Shown: positions 44,793 to 52,973, counted from the first letter of the stretch. The stretch: DNA of 64,000 nt from UBA11740 sp049273695 (GCA_049273695.1 JBASRE010000042.1:248001-312000); one strand, 5' to 3'. Program-made: numbers and translations. Notes: a model not told the origin generated them from the sequence alone.

Positions 44793-44811
44793 GAGCCTGC
44801 GCCGCAGGCTC
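44793..44811. repeat. Palindrome gagcctgcgccgcaggctc
   Basis: A perfect 19-base palindrome with a one-base centre. It lies just upstream of the favoured radical SAM start. If the longer frame were used it would encode the second to tenth residues. Confidence 0.7.
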
Positions 44812-44831
44812 ATCACTCATCGACTGGTCGT

Positions 44832-45383
44832 TTATGACCTGTTCTTTCTGAAGTGCACGTAATGCGTCTTATGCTGCTCGATCAGTTCCTTCGGCACGAC
44901 GCGTCTGGTAACGCGCCAGATAAAATCCATTTCTGAGTGCGTGGTGCTTAATGCGAGCCGGGCCTCAAACACTAGCAGCATGCTGCCATAGAAAAGAAAG
45001 AAGGCGCCGATCAGACCAAACGCAACGGGAATCCACCCAAACCTTCTGGTCGAAGTGAACGAGACCACGCCGATTGCGAAACTGGTCGCCACGAAAATAC
45101 CGACGGCGAGATAAAAGCTGGTAAGCGCGCGTTGCAGCAGACGCGATCGGCTGGTTAGTTTGTCGAGTTGATCGTAAAGCATCGCGCGCCGCTCTTCGAG
45201 GAACTCTTCTTCATAGCCTTCACGCGAAATCTCGAGCAAACGATCTGAGAGCGAACGGACGCGATCAACGACGCGCCCAAGGCGCACCGAAGAGGAGAGA
45301 ATCATCGTGCCGCTCGCGGAAATCAAAACGGCCGGCGTGATCATCGCGGTCAGAACGGAGAGTGACGCAGTTAAGCCATCCAT
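44832..45383 (-). CDS. DUF2721 family membrane protein
   Basis: A 183-residue membrane protein with the family opening LSVLTAMITPAVLISASGTM and then RLGRVVDRVRSLSDRLLEIS. Two or three further segments follow (FYLAVGIFVATSFAIGVVSF, GLIGAFFLFYGSMLLVFEA). The last 20 residues are basic. This is the DUF2721 family, of unknown function. It precedes the radical SAM gene by 50 bases on the same strand. Confidence 0.88.
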   Translation of the reverse strand: MDGLTASLSVLTAMITPAVLISASGTMILSSSVRLGRVVDRVRSLSDRLLEISREGYEEEFLEERRAMLYDQLDKLTSRSRLLQRALTSFYLAVGIFVATSFAIGVVSFTSTRRFGWIPVAFGLIGAFFLFYGSMLLVFEARLALSTTHSEMDFIWRVTRRVVPKELIEQHKTHYVHFRKNRS

Positions 45384-45474
45384 GGTCTTTCAAGTGATAG
45401 TAGTCAACCGCTCTGGCTCGCGCAACGTGACGAATTCTCTGTGTGATATGCTTCGCCGACACGAGGAAATTCTG

Positions 45475-45663
45475 ATGACGACAAAGAAGAAGCGATCGAA
45501 GAAATCGCCACGAAACCGTCCTGAGGCGTCGTTGGAATCAGAAGATCGCGCGCCTTCGGGCCGCGGTGGCGTGGCGATGGGACGCACTGTTGGCCTGCCG
45601 TTCGGGGGCGCTCGTCCGAGAAAGCGTAAAGCGAAAGCGACAAAGCGCGACGGCAATCGCTGA
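45475..45663 (+). CDS. Small basic protein, unknown
   Basis: A 62-residue, very basic protein. The ATG at 45475 follows GAGGAAA at 8 bases; the open frame extends further upstream without a good site. The sequence has runs of K and R at both ends (TTKKKRSKKSPRNRPE and RPRKRKAKATKRDGNR) around GRGGVAMGRTVGLPFGGA. It could be a nucleic acid-binding protein. Its reality rests mainly on the Shine-Dalgarno and its place just before hutF. Confidence 0.45.
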   Translation: MTTKKKRSKKSPRNRPEASLESEDRAPSGRGGVAMGRTVGLPFGGARPRKRKAKATKRDGNR

Positions 45664-45681
45664 ACGGGATCTGAACTGTAG

Positions 45682-47157
45682 ATGAACACAACTTCAACCG
45701 TCGGCCTCATCGCCTGGCTCCCGGATTTCATCTACACGGGCGGCCGGTTTGAGAGCGGGCGAGCGCTGGTTTGCGACGCTTCCGGAACGATCGTGCGGCT
45801 GCCGCGCGTCGAAGAACTCCGAGACGAAAAACGAATTCGGCTGGGGAATCGCGCGATGCTGCCGTCTATGGTCAACGCGCATTCGCACGCGTTTCAGCGG
45901 GTGCTGCGCGGCCGGACTGAGTATCGCGCCAGCGATCGCGACAGCTTCTGGACGTGGCGCGAAATGATGTACTCCGCAGCGACGCGTTTGTCGCCGGACG
46001 ACGTTTACGACGCCTCGCGGATGGCGTTCCTGGAAATGGCTTTGAGCGGCATCACCGCGGTTGGCGAGTTTCATTACCTGCACCACGCGCCGGACGGAAA
46101 GCCTTACGACGATCCGAATCAGTTGGCGAAAGAAGTTATCCGCGCGGCCGGCGACGTCGGAGTGCGCATTGCGCTCTTGCGAGTCGCGTACGTTCGATCA
46201 GGTTTTCGAACTGATCCTAATCCGAACCAGGCGCGATTCATCGAGGCCGATGCGGACATCTACTTGCAGCGTGTCGTGGAATTAGTCAGCGAGCTTAGCC
46301 GGGGCACCGAAGGGTACGCACGCCTCCGGGGTGCTAACCCAAGCATGCCAGAGGCAGGCGTACCGACCGCTTGGGTGGGCGTCGCGCCGCACAGCGTACG
46401 CGCTGTCCCGCTCGAATACCTGCGCCAGGTGATCGGTCACGCGAACGAACTTAACCTTAAAGTGCACATGCACGTCGCCGAACAACCGGCAGAAGTCTCA
46501 GCGTGCGTCGAAGAATACGGCCGGACGCCGATCGCTCTGCTGGAGACGGAGGGATTGTTGAGCGAACGATTCACCGCTGTCCACGCGATTCACGTGACGC
46601 CGAAAGCAATGCCTGCATTCGCGAAAACCGGCGCGATGGTTTGCGCGTGTCCGACGACGGAACGGAACCTCGGCGATGGAGTCGTGCCGGCGGATGAATA
46701 TTTCAAACACGGCGTGCCGATCTGTTTGGGCACCGACAGCCACGTGCAAATCGATCTGTTCGAAGAAGCGCGCGAGTTGGAGTACCACCTTCGTTTGCAG
46801 AAGATGGAGCGGGCGGTGCTTGATCATGGGTCCGAAGTTTCAGGTCTCAGGTCTCAGGATCTTGCTGCGCAACTGTTCGAGTGTGCAACCATCAACGGCG
46901 CAAACAGTATCGGCGCGCCGAGCGGTGCGCTTGAGGTTGGAAAACCCGCGGACTTCTTCACTGTCGATCTCAACGATCCTTCCATCGCCGGCTCGTCACG
47001 CGATGATCTTCTCTCGTTGATTGTGTTTTCCGCAGCGCGTGCTGCCGTGCGCGAAGTGGCCGTGGGCGGAAAGCCGATCATTTCCGATGGACAGCACTTG
47101 ATTCAGGACGAAGTTGTCGAGCGCTTTGGCGAGTTGCAAAAGCGTCTGTGGGGGTGA
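45682..47157 (+). CDS. hutF: Formimidoylglutamate deiminase
   Basis: A 491-residue zinc amidohydrolase of histidine breakdown that converts N-formimidoyl-L-glutamate to N-formyl-L-glutamate. The sites are MVNAHSHAFQRVLRGRTEYR (HxH and the family FQR), GEFHYLHHAPDG, VHMHVAEQPAEV, CACPTTERNLGDGVVPADEY and ICLGTDSHVQIDLFEEAR. Other hut genes are absent here. Two in-frame foreign tracts are visible. Residues 211-228 (YARLRGANPSMPEAGVP) come from a ggtacgca...gcgtacc palindrome. Residues about 384-392 (SEVSGLRSQ) come from a caggtctcaggtctcagg unit. Both lie away from the active site motifs. Confidence 0.93.
   Translation: MNTTSTVGLIAWLPDFIYTGGRFESGRALVCDASGTIVRLPRVEELRDEKRIRLGNRAMLPSMVNAHSHAFQRVLRGRTEYRASDRDSFWTWREMMYSAATRLSPDDVYDASRMAFLEMALSGITAVGEFHYLHHAPDGKPYDDPNQLAKEVIRAAGDVGVRIALLRVAYVRSGFRTDPNPNQARFIEADADIYLQRVVELVSELSRGTEGYARLRGANPSMPEAGVPTAWVGVAPHSVRAVPLEYLRQVIGHANELNLKVHMHVAEQPAEVSACVEEYGRTPIALLETEGLLSERFTAVHAIHVTPKAMPAFAKTGAMVCACPTTERNLGDGVVPADEYFKHGVPICLGTDSHVQIDLFEEARELEYHLRLQKMERAVLDHGSEVSGLRSQDLAAQLFECATINGANSIGAPSGALEVGKPADFFTVDLNDPSIAGSSRDDLLSLIVFSAARAAVREVAVGGKPIISDGQHLIQDEVVERFGELQKRLWG
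46313..46364. repeat. ggtacgc palindromic element inside hutF
   Basis: It begins ggtacgcacgcctccggggt and ends ccagaggcaggcgtacc, 52 bases. Both this copy and the thiC one end with sequence read as PEAGVP, in the same phase. Neighbouring residues restore the frame. Confidence 0.85.
46836..46858. repeat. caggtctcaggtctcagg repeat inside hutF
   Basis: A direct tandem of caggtct units in gaagtttcaggtctcaggtc then tcagg. It is in frame and encodes EVSGLRSQ. The unit is a common intergenic repeat type in bacteria, here inside a gene. Confidence 0.65.
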
Positions 47158-47277
47158 TTTGAAGTGCGGCGTTCTTCCACCCGAGCGCGGCTGCCGCGCT
47201 GGGGACCCCGGGTGACGCCGCTTTGTTGTTTTGTCCACTGAGCTGATGAAAGCGCCGTCAAGCCGGCGCACTCCAAA
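47158..47277. repeat. tttggagtgcg element, copy 5
   Basis: Starts tttgaagtgcggcgttcttc and ends aagccggcgcactccaaa, with the terminal bases one position before the ATG of the argE-like gene (47279). The middle is longer than in other copies and carries gcgcggctgccgcgc. Confidence 0.8.
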
Positions 47278-47278
47278 T

Positions 47279-48430
47279 ATGACTGTCGAAAAAACATTGG
47301 CTGAGCTCGTCGCCATCGATTCCGTATCCGCGCGTTCCAACGCGGAGATAATTTCGTATCTTCAGCGGCGATGCGAAGCGCTTGGATTCACAGCTCAGAA
47401 ATTCACTCATGTTGAGGAGAACGGAGTTGAGAAGATCAATTTAGTGGGACAGACTTCAGTCTGTGATTCGGCGATTGAAGAACCACAGACTGAAGTCTGT
47501 GCCACGGAGCTCGCGCTGGTCGGCCACACCGATACTGTTCCTTACGACCGAAATTGGACGGAAGCGCTGACGCTGACTGAACGCGACGGGAAACTGTTTG
47601 GGCGCGGCGCGTGCGACACGAAAGCATTCATCGCCGCGACGCTGACTGCGCTGGAGAGTACCGACATCGCGAAGCTTGGGAAACCGCTCGCGTTGGTCTT
47701 TACCGCTGATGAAGAGATTGGTTGTCTCGGAGCGAAGCGTCTGGCTGATGCGAAGCCTTTTACTGCGAGGCACGCCATCGTCGGCGAACCAACCTCGTTG
47801 CAACCAATGCGCGCGGGAAAGGGATACTGTCTCGCGCATGTGACCATTCGCGGTCGGGAAGCCCACAGCGCATATCCGCAACTCGGCGCGTCGGCGATCT
47901 TTCGCGCCGCGAAACTGATCGAAAAGATCCAAGCGATTGCCGAGGAAGTGAAGAGCGACGCCCACGCTGGATTTGATCCGCCTTACACAACACTCAATGT
48001 CGGTGTCATCAACGGCGGGAGCGCGAAGAACATTATTCCGGGCGAGTGCCGCTTCACACTGGAATGGCGAACTATTCCTGGCCAGCCAGCCGACTACGTC
48101 TTGAATCTGGTTCGTGCCGCAGTTTCGGATTTGCAGAAAGCCGATCCAGAGTTCGCTTGTGAGATCGACGCTGAGCGTGCTGATGAGAGCTTCGAAACGC
48201 CCGCCGCTTCTGACTTGGTTCAATTCCTCGAGCAGAAATCGGGAAAAGCTCCGGGCACAGTTGCGTTCGGCACGGAAGCGCCCAGCATGATTGCACTTGG
48301 CGCCGAAGCTGTCGTCTTCGGCCCGGGAGACATTCGCGTCGCGCACCGCACGGGCGAATTTGTGCCCGTGGATGAGTTGAACCGTTGCGTCCAGGTTTTG
48401 CGCGAAGCAATCCTGCATTTTTGCATGTGA
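47279..48430 (+). CDS. ArgE/DapE-like M20 deacylase
   Basis: A 383-residue zinc deacylase of the acetylornithine deacetylase/succinyl-diaminopimelate desuccinylase class. The ATG at 47279 directly follows the end of a tttggagtgcg repeat; no Shine-Dalgarno is seen. Metal and catalytic sites are LALVGHTDTVPYD (His83, Asp85), LFGRGACDTKAFIAAT (bridging Asp), LVFTADEEIGCLG (Glu pair) and AIVGEPTSLQ, with a late His in IRVAHRTGEFVPV. Residues 56-76 (VGQTSVCDSAIEEPQTEVCAT) are encoded by a gtgggacagacttcag inverted repeat of 62 bases. This lies just before the first metal motif, where M20 enzymes vary. Arginine synthesis is likely but the specificity was not settled. Confidence 0.9.
   Translation: MTVEKTLAELVAIDSVSARSNAEIISYLQRRCEALGFTAQKFTHVEENGVEKINLVGQTSVCDSAIEEPQTEVCATELALVGHTDTVPYDRNWTEALTLTERDGKLFGRGACDTKAFIAATLTALESTDIAKLGKPLALVFTADEEIGCLGAKRLADAKPFTARHAIVGEPTSLQPMRAGKGYCLAHVTIRGREAHSAYPQLGASAIFRAAKLIEKIQAIAEEVKSDAHAGFDPPYTTLNVGVINGGSAKNIIPGECRFTLEWRTIPGQPADYVLNLVRAAVSDLQKADPEFACEIDAERADESFETPAASDLVQFLEQKSGKAPGTVAFGTEAPSMIALGAEAVVFGPGDIRVAHRTGEFVPVDELNRCVQVLREAILHFCM
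47444..47505. repeat. gtggcacagacttcag inverted repeat inside the argE-like gene
   Basis: Begins gtgggacagacttcagtctg and ends cacagactgaagtctgtgcc, arms inverse with one mismatch. It encodes VGQTSVCDSAIEE... in frame. It is the same family as 38255-38316. Confidence 0.88.
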
Positions 48431-48527
48431 CGAGGTTTTGCCTCACCATAACGGTTCGCCGCACAGGCAACTGACGCAAGCTTAAAACCGTCGAATTCCC
48501 GGCTACCGATTTCGCACGACCTTCGCA

Positions 48528-49742
48528 ATGGAACGCTCACTTATCTTCCCCCGCACCAGATCCAGCTCGAGCTTTCTCGCAGCCGCATTTGTGCTGCTCG
48601 CGATCTGTTCGCCCGTCGCGTTAGCGCAGAGCAATTCGCCCTTTGTTGAGCCAACCGAACTTCAGCAGGGGCCGCCGCTGACAAATCAGGAATACGTGGC
48701 GCTGCTTTATCAGTTGCCGAAACATCCGGAAGAGCGTGACCGCCTGATTGATCAGATCAGAAAGCGCGGCATCGCATTCCAACTGACGCCGGGTCTGCTG
48801 AGCCTGACTGCGACGAAGAGTGGCAACGACACGCTGCTGCGTCACACGCTGGAAGAAGCAAATCGCCGGCGAATAAATCCGGCGCTCGCCGTGCGGCCTT
48901 CACCCGCTGAAGCCGCCGAATTGTTAGAGCGCACGCGCAAAGCGACGCTCGGCGCGACACAGCAGATGCCGGACTATTTGGTGAAGCAACAGATCGCGCG
49001 GTCGCGGGCGATCGGCACTACCAACAACTGGAACGTGTACGACCGGCTGTCGATCGCCGTTAGCTACCGGCAGAACGTCGGCGAGCAGTACAAACTTCTT
49101 TCCGTAAATGGCATGCCGCCGAACGTCGATGAAAAGGAAGGATCGAATTACGGAGAGAAGATTGGCGGAACGACTTCCAGTGGTGAATACGTTTCGATGC
49201 TGGTGCAATTGTTTGAACCGGCGACGCAAGCTGAGTTCGAAGCTGTTGACACGGATACGCTGCGCGGTCGCCGCACGGTCGTCTACGAGTACTCCGTCAA
49301 ACGAGAGTTGTCGAAACAGAGTTTGCAGTTCCAGGCCGGTATCGATGCCAGTCCGGTAGGGACGATAGTCGGCTATCGCGGTCGCATCTGGGTGGATCGC
49401 GAGGACAACCGCGTCCTCCGGCTCGAGACAATTTCAGTAGAGATTCCGCTGGACTTTCCGATTACTGCCGCGCGCAGCGTCATCGATTACGAATGGGTAG
49501 CGATCAATGAGGTGTCGCACCTGCTACCGTCGCGCGCGTTGATCGAACTGACCAGTCGTCTGGGGGCACGGACTGAGCAGACCCGCAACGACATTCTGTT
49601 TCGCGGCTATCGCAAGTTCGGCACGGAAGTGAAGATTACCGACATCGACGAAACTGATTTTCCCACTGATCCTCCCGAAGACGAGCCGAAGAAACCTGAG
49701 ACCGCGCCAGTGCTGAAGCCTACGCCTACGAAGAAACCGTGA
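48528..49742 (+). CDS. Secreted protein of unknown function (acidobacterial type)
   Basis: A 404-residue exported protein with signal peptide LAAAFVLLAICSPVALAQS. The first part is helical (ERDRLIDQIRKRGIAFQLTP). A beta-rich part follows from about 160 (NWNVYDRLSIAVSYRQNVGE, then GRIWVDREDNRVLRLETISV). The pattern of an outer-membrane-adjacent lipid- or polymer-linked protein is possible, but I do not recognise a named domain. The last 30 residues are proline-rich. The next gene starts 1 base after the stop, so the two are coupled. Confidence 0.75.
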   Translation: MERSLIFPRTRSSSSFLAAAFVLLAICSPVALAQSNSPFVEPTELQQGPPLTNQEYVALLYQLPKHPEERDRLIDQIRKRGIAFQLTPGLLSLTATKSGNDTLLRHTLEEANRRRINPALAVRPSPAEAAELLERTRKATLGATQQMPDYLVKQQIARSRAIGTTNNWNVYDRLSIAVSYRQNVGEQYKLLSVNGMPPNVDEKEGSNYGEKIGGTTSSGEYVSMLVQLFEPATQAEFEAVDTDTLRGRRTVVYEYSVKRELSKQSLQFQAGIDASPVGTIVGYRGRIWVDREDNRVLRLETISVEIPLDFPITAARSVIDYEWVAINEVSHLLPSRALIELTSRLGARTEQTRNDILFRGYRKFGTEVKITDIDETDFPTDPPEDEPKKPETAPVLKPTPTKKP

Positions 49743-49743
49743 C

Positions 49744-50913
49744 ATGCCGACCGGTCACCGCCGCATTGCCGCCCTCTTAATACTCGTCTGCGCGTCGCTC
49801 GCGCCCGCGCAATCAAAGCCCGACAAAGACTACCTCTTCTATGTCGTCTCCGAAGGCGCCGACAAGATCGCGCTCGTGCGTTTCGGCTCTAACGGCGCGC
49901 GCGTTGAGCGCGAAGTGGACACCGGCGACATGCCGATCGACATCGATGGGCCGCACGGCATCGTCATGTCTCCTGACCGAAAGTTTTATTACGTCTCGAT
50001 CGGACACGGGCGGCCCTTCGGGCTGGTTTGGAAATACTCGACAAAGGACGACAGCATCGTTGGAAAGTCGACGCTTGGTTATTTCCCTGCGACGATGGAC
50101 GTCTCGGCGGACGGCCAGTTCCTGTTCGTCGTGAATTTCAATCTGCACGGCGACATGGTCCCATCGTCCGTTTCGGTCGTCTCAACGCCGACGATGACGG
50201 AAGTCGCGCGCATTCAAACCTGCACGATGCCGCACGGCTCGCGGCTGAATGCGCAAGGCACCAGGCAATACTCGGCCTGCATGATGGATGACATGCTGGT
50301 TGAGATCGACACGCGCACTTTCAAAGTCGCGCGGCATTTCATCGTCACCCAAGGGAAGGAAGTCGGCCTCTCTGGGGCGCCAAAAGCGCAGACTCATACA
50401 ACCGGAATGCGTCAGCCGATGAAGCACACAGGCGGCCATGGCATGGAAGCGCCCAAACCTGGCGATGTTTCATGCCAGCCAACCTGGGCACAACCTTCAA
50501 TCGATGGGCCATCGATCTACATCGCTTGTAACGCGTCGAGTGAAATCGTCGAAATCAATGCGGGCACCTGGAAACTTGTGCGACGCATCCCGGCGCGCGC
50601 CGGCGTGTACAACCTTGCAATCACTCGAGACGGCACGCGGTTGGTTACGACGAACAAACGCGATCAGTCTGTTTCGATCTACGATTTGAAGAGCGGGAAG
50701 GAACTCGCGCGGCTGCCGACAAAACGAAAGGTGCTGCACGGCGTTGTCATCTCGCCCGACGACCTTTACGCGTTCGTCACTGTGGAGGGTGTCGGCAATG
50801 AACCGGGCACGGTTGAGATAATCGATCTGAAACAACTGAAGACGGTTGCGACGGTTGATGTAGCGCGGCAAGCGGCGGGAATTGATTTCTACAAGACCGA
50901 AGCGGCGAAGTGA
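49744..50913 (+). CDS. Secreted YncE-like beta-propeller protein
   Basis: A 389-residue exported seven-bladed beta-propeller of the YncE/surface-layer type. The signal peptide is RIAALLILVCASLAPAQS. Repeated blade motifs include DMPIDIDGPHGIVMSPDRKF and GVYNLAITRDGTRLVTTNKR. Near residue 220-240 a Met/His-rich loop (GMRQPMKHTGGHGMEAPKPG) interrupts the propeller and could bind metal such as copper; this is inference. It follows the gene at 48528 after 1 base, in one transcript. Confidence 0.85.
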   Translation: MPTGHRRIAALLILVCASLAPAQSKPDKDYLFYVVSEGADKIALVRFGSNGARVEREVDTGDMPIDIDGPHGIVMSPDRKFYYVSIGHGRPFGLVWKYSTKDDSIVGKSTLGYFPATMDVSADGQFLFVVNFNLHGDMVPSSVSVVSTPTMTEVARIQTCTMPHGSRLNAQGTRQYSACMMDDMLVEIDTRTFKVARHFIVTQGKEVGLSGAPKAQTHTTGMRQPMKHTGGHGMEAPKPGDVSCQPTWAQPSIDGPSIYIACNASSEIVEINAGTWKLVRRIPARAGVYNLAITRDGTRLVTTNKRDQSVSIYDLKSGKELARLPTKRKVLHGVVISPDDLYAFVTVEGVGNEPGTVEIIDLKQLKTVATVDVARQAAGIDFYKTEAAK

Positions 50914-50925
50914 TTAACGGACTGC

Positions 50926-51186
50926 ATGCCCATCATCTCCACTTTTTTTGGAATCGTTATTCGCATGTATTTTGGCGATCATCCGCCGCCGCACTTTCAC
51001 GCGGAGCATCGCGGACAACGGGCGACATTCGACTTCAGTGGAAAGCTTCTCACCGGCAACATTTCGTCTCGAACGGCCAAGAGATTGATTCGCGAATGGG
51101 CTGCGACGCATCGATTTGAGCTTATGCTAAACTGGCGAAACGTTGAGGAAGGTCGGCCACTAAACAGAATTGAGCCGCTGGACTAA
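50926..51186 (+). CDS. DUF4160 domain protein
   Basis: An 86-residue protein with the family opening MPIISTFFGIVIRMYFGDHP followed by PPHFHAEHRGQRATFDFSGK. This is DUF4160, usually found next to a DUF2442 gene, as it is here, and suspected to be a toxin-antitoxin-like pair. The gene ends 3 bases before the next start. The spacing points to cotranscription. Confidence 0.92.
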   Translation: MPIISTFFGIVIRMYFGDHPPPHFHAEHRGQRATFDFSGKLLTGNISSRTAKRLIREWAATHRFELMLNWRNVEEGRPLNRIEPLD

Positions 51187-51189
51187 ACG

Positions 51190-51468
51190 ATGACCTATCT
51201 ACCCCAAGTTACTGAAGCAAAACGCGTGCGAGGCTTTGTGATTGCCACAAGATTCGACGACGGGACCGAAAAGCACATCGACATTTCACAGTGGTTTCGC
51301 GGTCCGGTTTTCAAGCCGCTGAAGGATGCAAGTTTCTTCAAAAAGTTCTTCGTTGATGCGGGGACTCTTGCGTGGCCGAATGGTGTGGACATCGCTCCGG
51401 AAGCCCTTTACGAAGCGAAAGATGTCAGGAAGAACGCCGTGAAATCAACGCGCGCCAAGAAAAGCTGA
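51190..51468 (+). CDS. DUF2442 domain protein
   Basis: A 92-residue partner of the DUF4160 gene. The family pattern is TEAKRVRGFVIATRFDDGTE then IDISQWFRGPVFKPLKDASF and FFVDAGTLAWPNGVDIAPEA. The last 15 residues are rich in lysine and arginine. The biochemistry of this pair is unproven. Confidence 0.92.
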   Translation: MTYLPQVTEAKRVRGFVIATRFDDGTEKHIDISQWFRGPVFKPLKDASFFKKFFVDAGTLAWPNGVDIAPEALYEAKDVRKNAVKSTRAKKS

Positions 51469-51469
51469 G

Positions 51470-51919
51470 CTATCTCGAATCGAGATACTTCCTAATCCCA
51501 CCGAACGTCTCGCGCCAGCCAACTTCGCAGGCCCCATAGAAATCATCAGCCGCTTTGTCGCCCGGGAAGCCGTCTTGGACGACACGCAGTTTCGTTTTGT
51601 TGGGCCCGTCCGGAACCACCGTGAATTCAGCGGTGAGTTGGTGCGCAAACGGCAGACCGCCGGTGCGCGCGTAGTATTCGAAGTCAGCGAACATAACTCG
51701 CTTAGGCGGATCGTAAACGCGCATGCGGTTGAAAGTGATGAAGTCCGGCACGTCTTCATCGCCCCAGACACCAACCCAAATGCCGCCTTCTTTCTTATCA
51801 ACGATCGCGTGCGAAGCGCCCCACCATTTACGGATTGCGCTTGGCGTCACCAGTAGATTGAAGACGGTTTCCGCGTCGACAGCGAAAGTTTCTTCGTGAA
51901 CGTGTTTGCGAGTTTCCAT
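51470..51919 (-). CDS. SRPBCC (START-like, AHSA1) domain protein
   Basis: A 149-residue ligand-binding protein. The open frame runs further upstream (to 52207), but that is antisense to the next gene, so I use the ATG at 51919. The fold is recognised from VHEETFAVDAETVFNLLVTP, SAIRKWWGASHAIV, PPKRVMFADFEYY and the late GWRETFGGIRKYLDSR. It belongs to the AHSA1-like branch, with no known ligand. It starts 4 bases after the DUF6265 gene stop and is probably cotranscribed with it. Confidence 0.87.
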   Translation of the reverse strand: METRKHVHEETFAVDAETVFNLLVTPSAIRKWWGASHAIVDKKEGGIWVGVWGDEDVPDFITFNRMRVYDPPKRVMFADFEYYARTGGLPFAHQLTAEFTVVPDGPNKTKLRVVQDGFPGDKAADDFYGACEVGWRETFGGIRKYLDSR

Positions 51920-51923
51920 GGCT

Positions 51924-52406
51924 TCACTCGCATTTCGCGCGCTTGTAGGGATAGTCGATGCCGCGCGTCTTCCCGTTCTCCGTCGCTTCCACGCGCGCAA
52001 ACAACGACCCGCCGGCTTCGAGCCGATAGATAATCCGTTGTGGAAAGTCGTGCTGCAGATTTTCAAAGACAGCTTCCTTGTTTTGAAGCTTGACGAGCTT
52101 GAACGAAGCTTCCGCCTGGCCGGAAGGTTTCGCGACGTAGTAAATCGCGCCATCCTTGTCTTCACGGATTTGCGTGAACTCGAATTCGGCGGCTTTGCCT
52201 TGAGCAACCGTGCGGGCCATCCCGAGCATGATCCCGCCGCCGGGTTTCATCCACTGCTCGTTCACTTCGCGGCCGCGGAGATTCGCTTCCCAACATCCGG
52301 CAAGCCAGGAGAGATCGTTGAGTGTGGGTTTTGCGGTTTGGGCGTTAGCGACGCAGCTAACAATCATGATTAGAACAGCAGTCAAGATGTTTCTAACAGT
52401 GAGCAC
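51924..52406 (-). CDS. DUF6265 family exported protein
   Basis: A 160-residue protein starting at GTG 52406, where AAAGGAGG stands 7 bases before. The earlier open frame is unlikely. The signal peptide is ILTAVLIMIVSCVANAQ. The family core is LSWLAGCWEANLRGREVNEQ then MKPGGGIMLGMARTVAQGKA and FENLQHDFPQRIIYRLEAGG. DUF6265 is of unknown role and common in Acidobacteriota. Confidence 0.88.
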   Translation of the reverse strand: MLTVRNILTAVLIMIVSCVANAQTAKPTLNDLSWLAGCWEANLRGREVNEQWMKPGGGIMLGMARTVAQGKAAEFEFTQIREDKDGAIYYVAKPSGQAEASFKLVKLQNKEAVFENLQHDFPQRIIYRLEAGGSLFARVEATENGKTRGIDYPYKRAKCE

Positions 52407-52419
52407 TTGCGCGCCTCCT

Positions 52420-52752
52420 TTAAAACAGAGTGAGAATTCCCATGATTTCATCCTGAACAATAGCCTGGATATCAGCGTTCCGATCACGCAGGATTGATTC
52501 GATCGTGTTCGTGCTGCAATTCCCTCGACGTATCCAAACCACTTTCGGCGGGAAACCAAGAAGTATGCATAAGTCGCTGAAGTCAGAATCCTTCGTTACA
52601 ATCACAAAGCCTTCCCGACGCGCATAATTGCGAAGGTCTGTGTCAGTGACTTGATCGATTCCAACGTGGTAAACGTGAGTTGAGTCAGGATAAAGGTCAG
52701 CCAGACGCGTGACCAGCTTAGGTGAAAGGTTCTGGTCGAAAAGCAGCTTCAC
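52420..52752 (-). CDS. DUF5615 PIN-like protein (toxin candidate)
   Basis: A 110-residue protein. The GTG at 52752 overlaps the stop of the DUF433 gene by 4 bases, so the two are translationally coupled. The family core is KLLFDQNLSPKLVTRLADLY, then VTDTDLRNYARREGFVIVTK with DSDFSDL. Acidic residues of a PIN-like nuclease are seen at the D of FDQNL and at KDSDF. DUF5615 proteins are usually paired with DUF433 partners, as here, and are taken as toxin candidates. Confidence 0.9.
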   Translation of the reverse strand: MKLLFDQNLSPKLVTRLADLYPDSTHVYHVGIDQVTDTDLRNYARREGFVIVTKDSDFSDLCILLGFPPKVVWIRRGNCSTNTIESILRDRNADIQAIVQDEIMGILTLF

Positions 52753-52973
52753 GACTCGACAACCATTAAGCGCTTCTCCCGATCCGCAGCGTAGCTGAGA
52801 CAAGCCAGAATGTCTTCTTTGGTGAGGTACGGGAAATCAGAAAGAATCTCTTCTTGCGTCATTCCTGAGGCAAGGTACTCAAGAACATCGTAGACCGTGA
52901 TGCGCATCCCGCGAATGCAGGGTTTGCCGCCACGTTTACCGGGTTCGATGGTAATGATGTCCTGGTAACTCAC
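52749..52973 (-). CDS. DUF433 domain protein (antitoxin candidate)
   Basis: A 74-residue helix-turn-helix-like protein. The family pattern is IEPGKRGGKPCIRGMRITVY then DVLEYLASGMTQEEILSDFP. It lies just upstream of and overlaps the DUF5615 gene. The pair is a common toxin-antitoxin-like module. Confidence 0.93.
   Translation of the reverse strand: MSYQDIITIEPGKRGGKPCIRGMRITVYDVLEYLASGMTQEEILSDFPYLTKEDILACLSYAADREKRLMVVES

Noticed and set aside
44781..44820. Radical SAM protein starting at 44820
   Set aside because: The first residues would be encoded by a perfect palindrome and the family N-terminus begins at MKTSQL. Some doubt remains.
51919..52207. Longer SRPBCC protein starting at 52207
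   Set aside because: The upstream part is in another frame of the DUF6265 coding region, is serine/arginine-rich and lacks family similarity.
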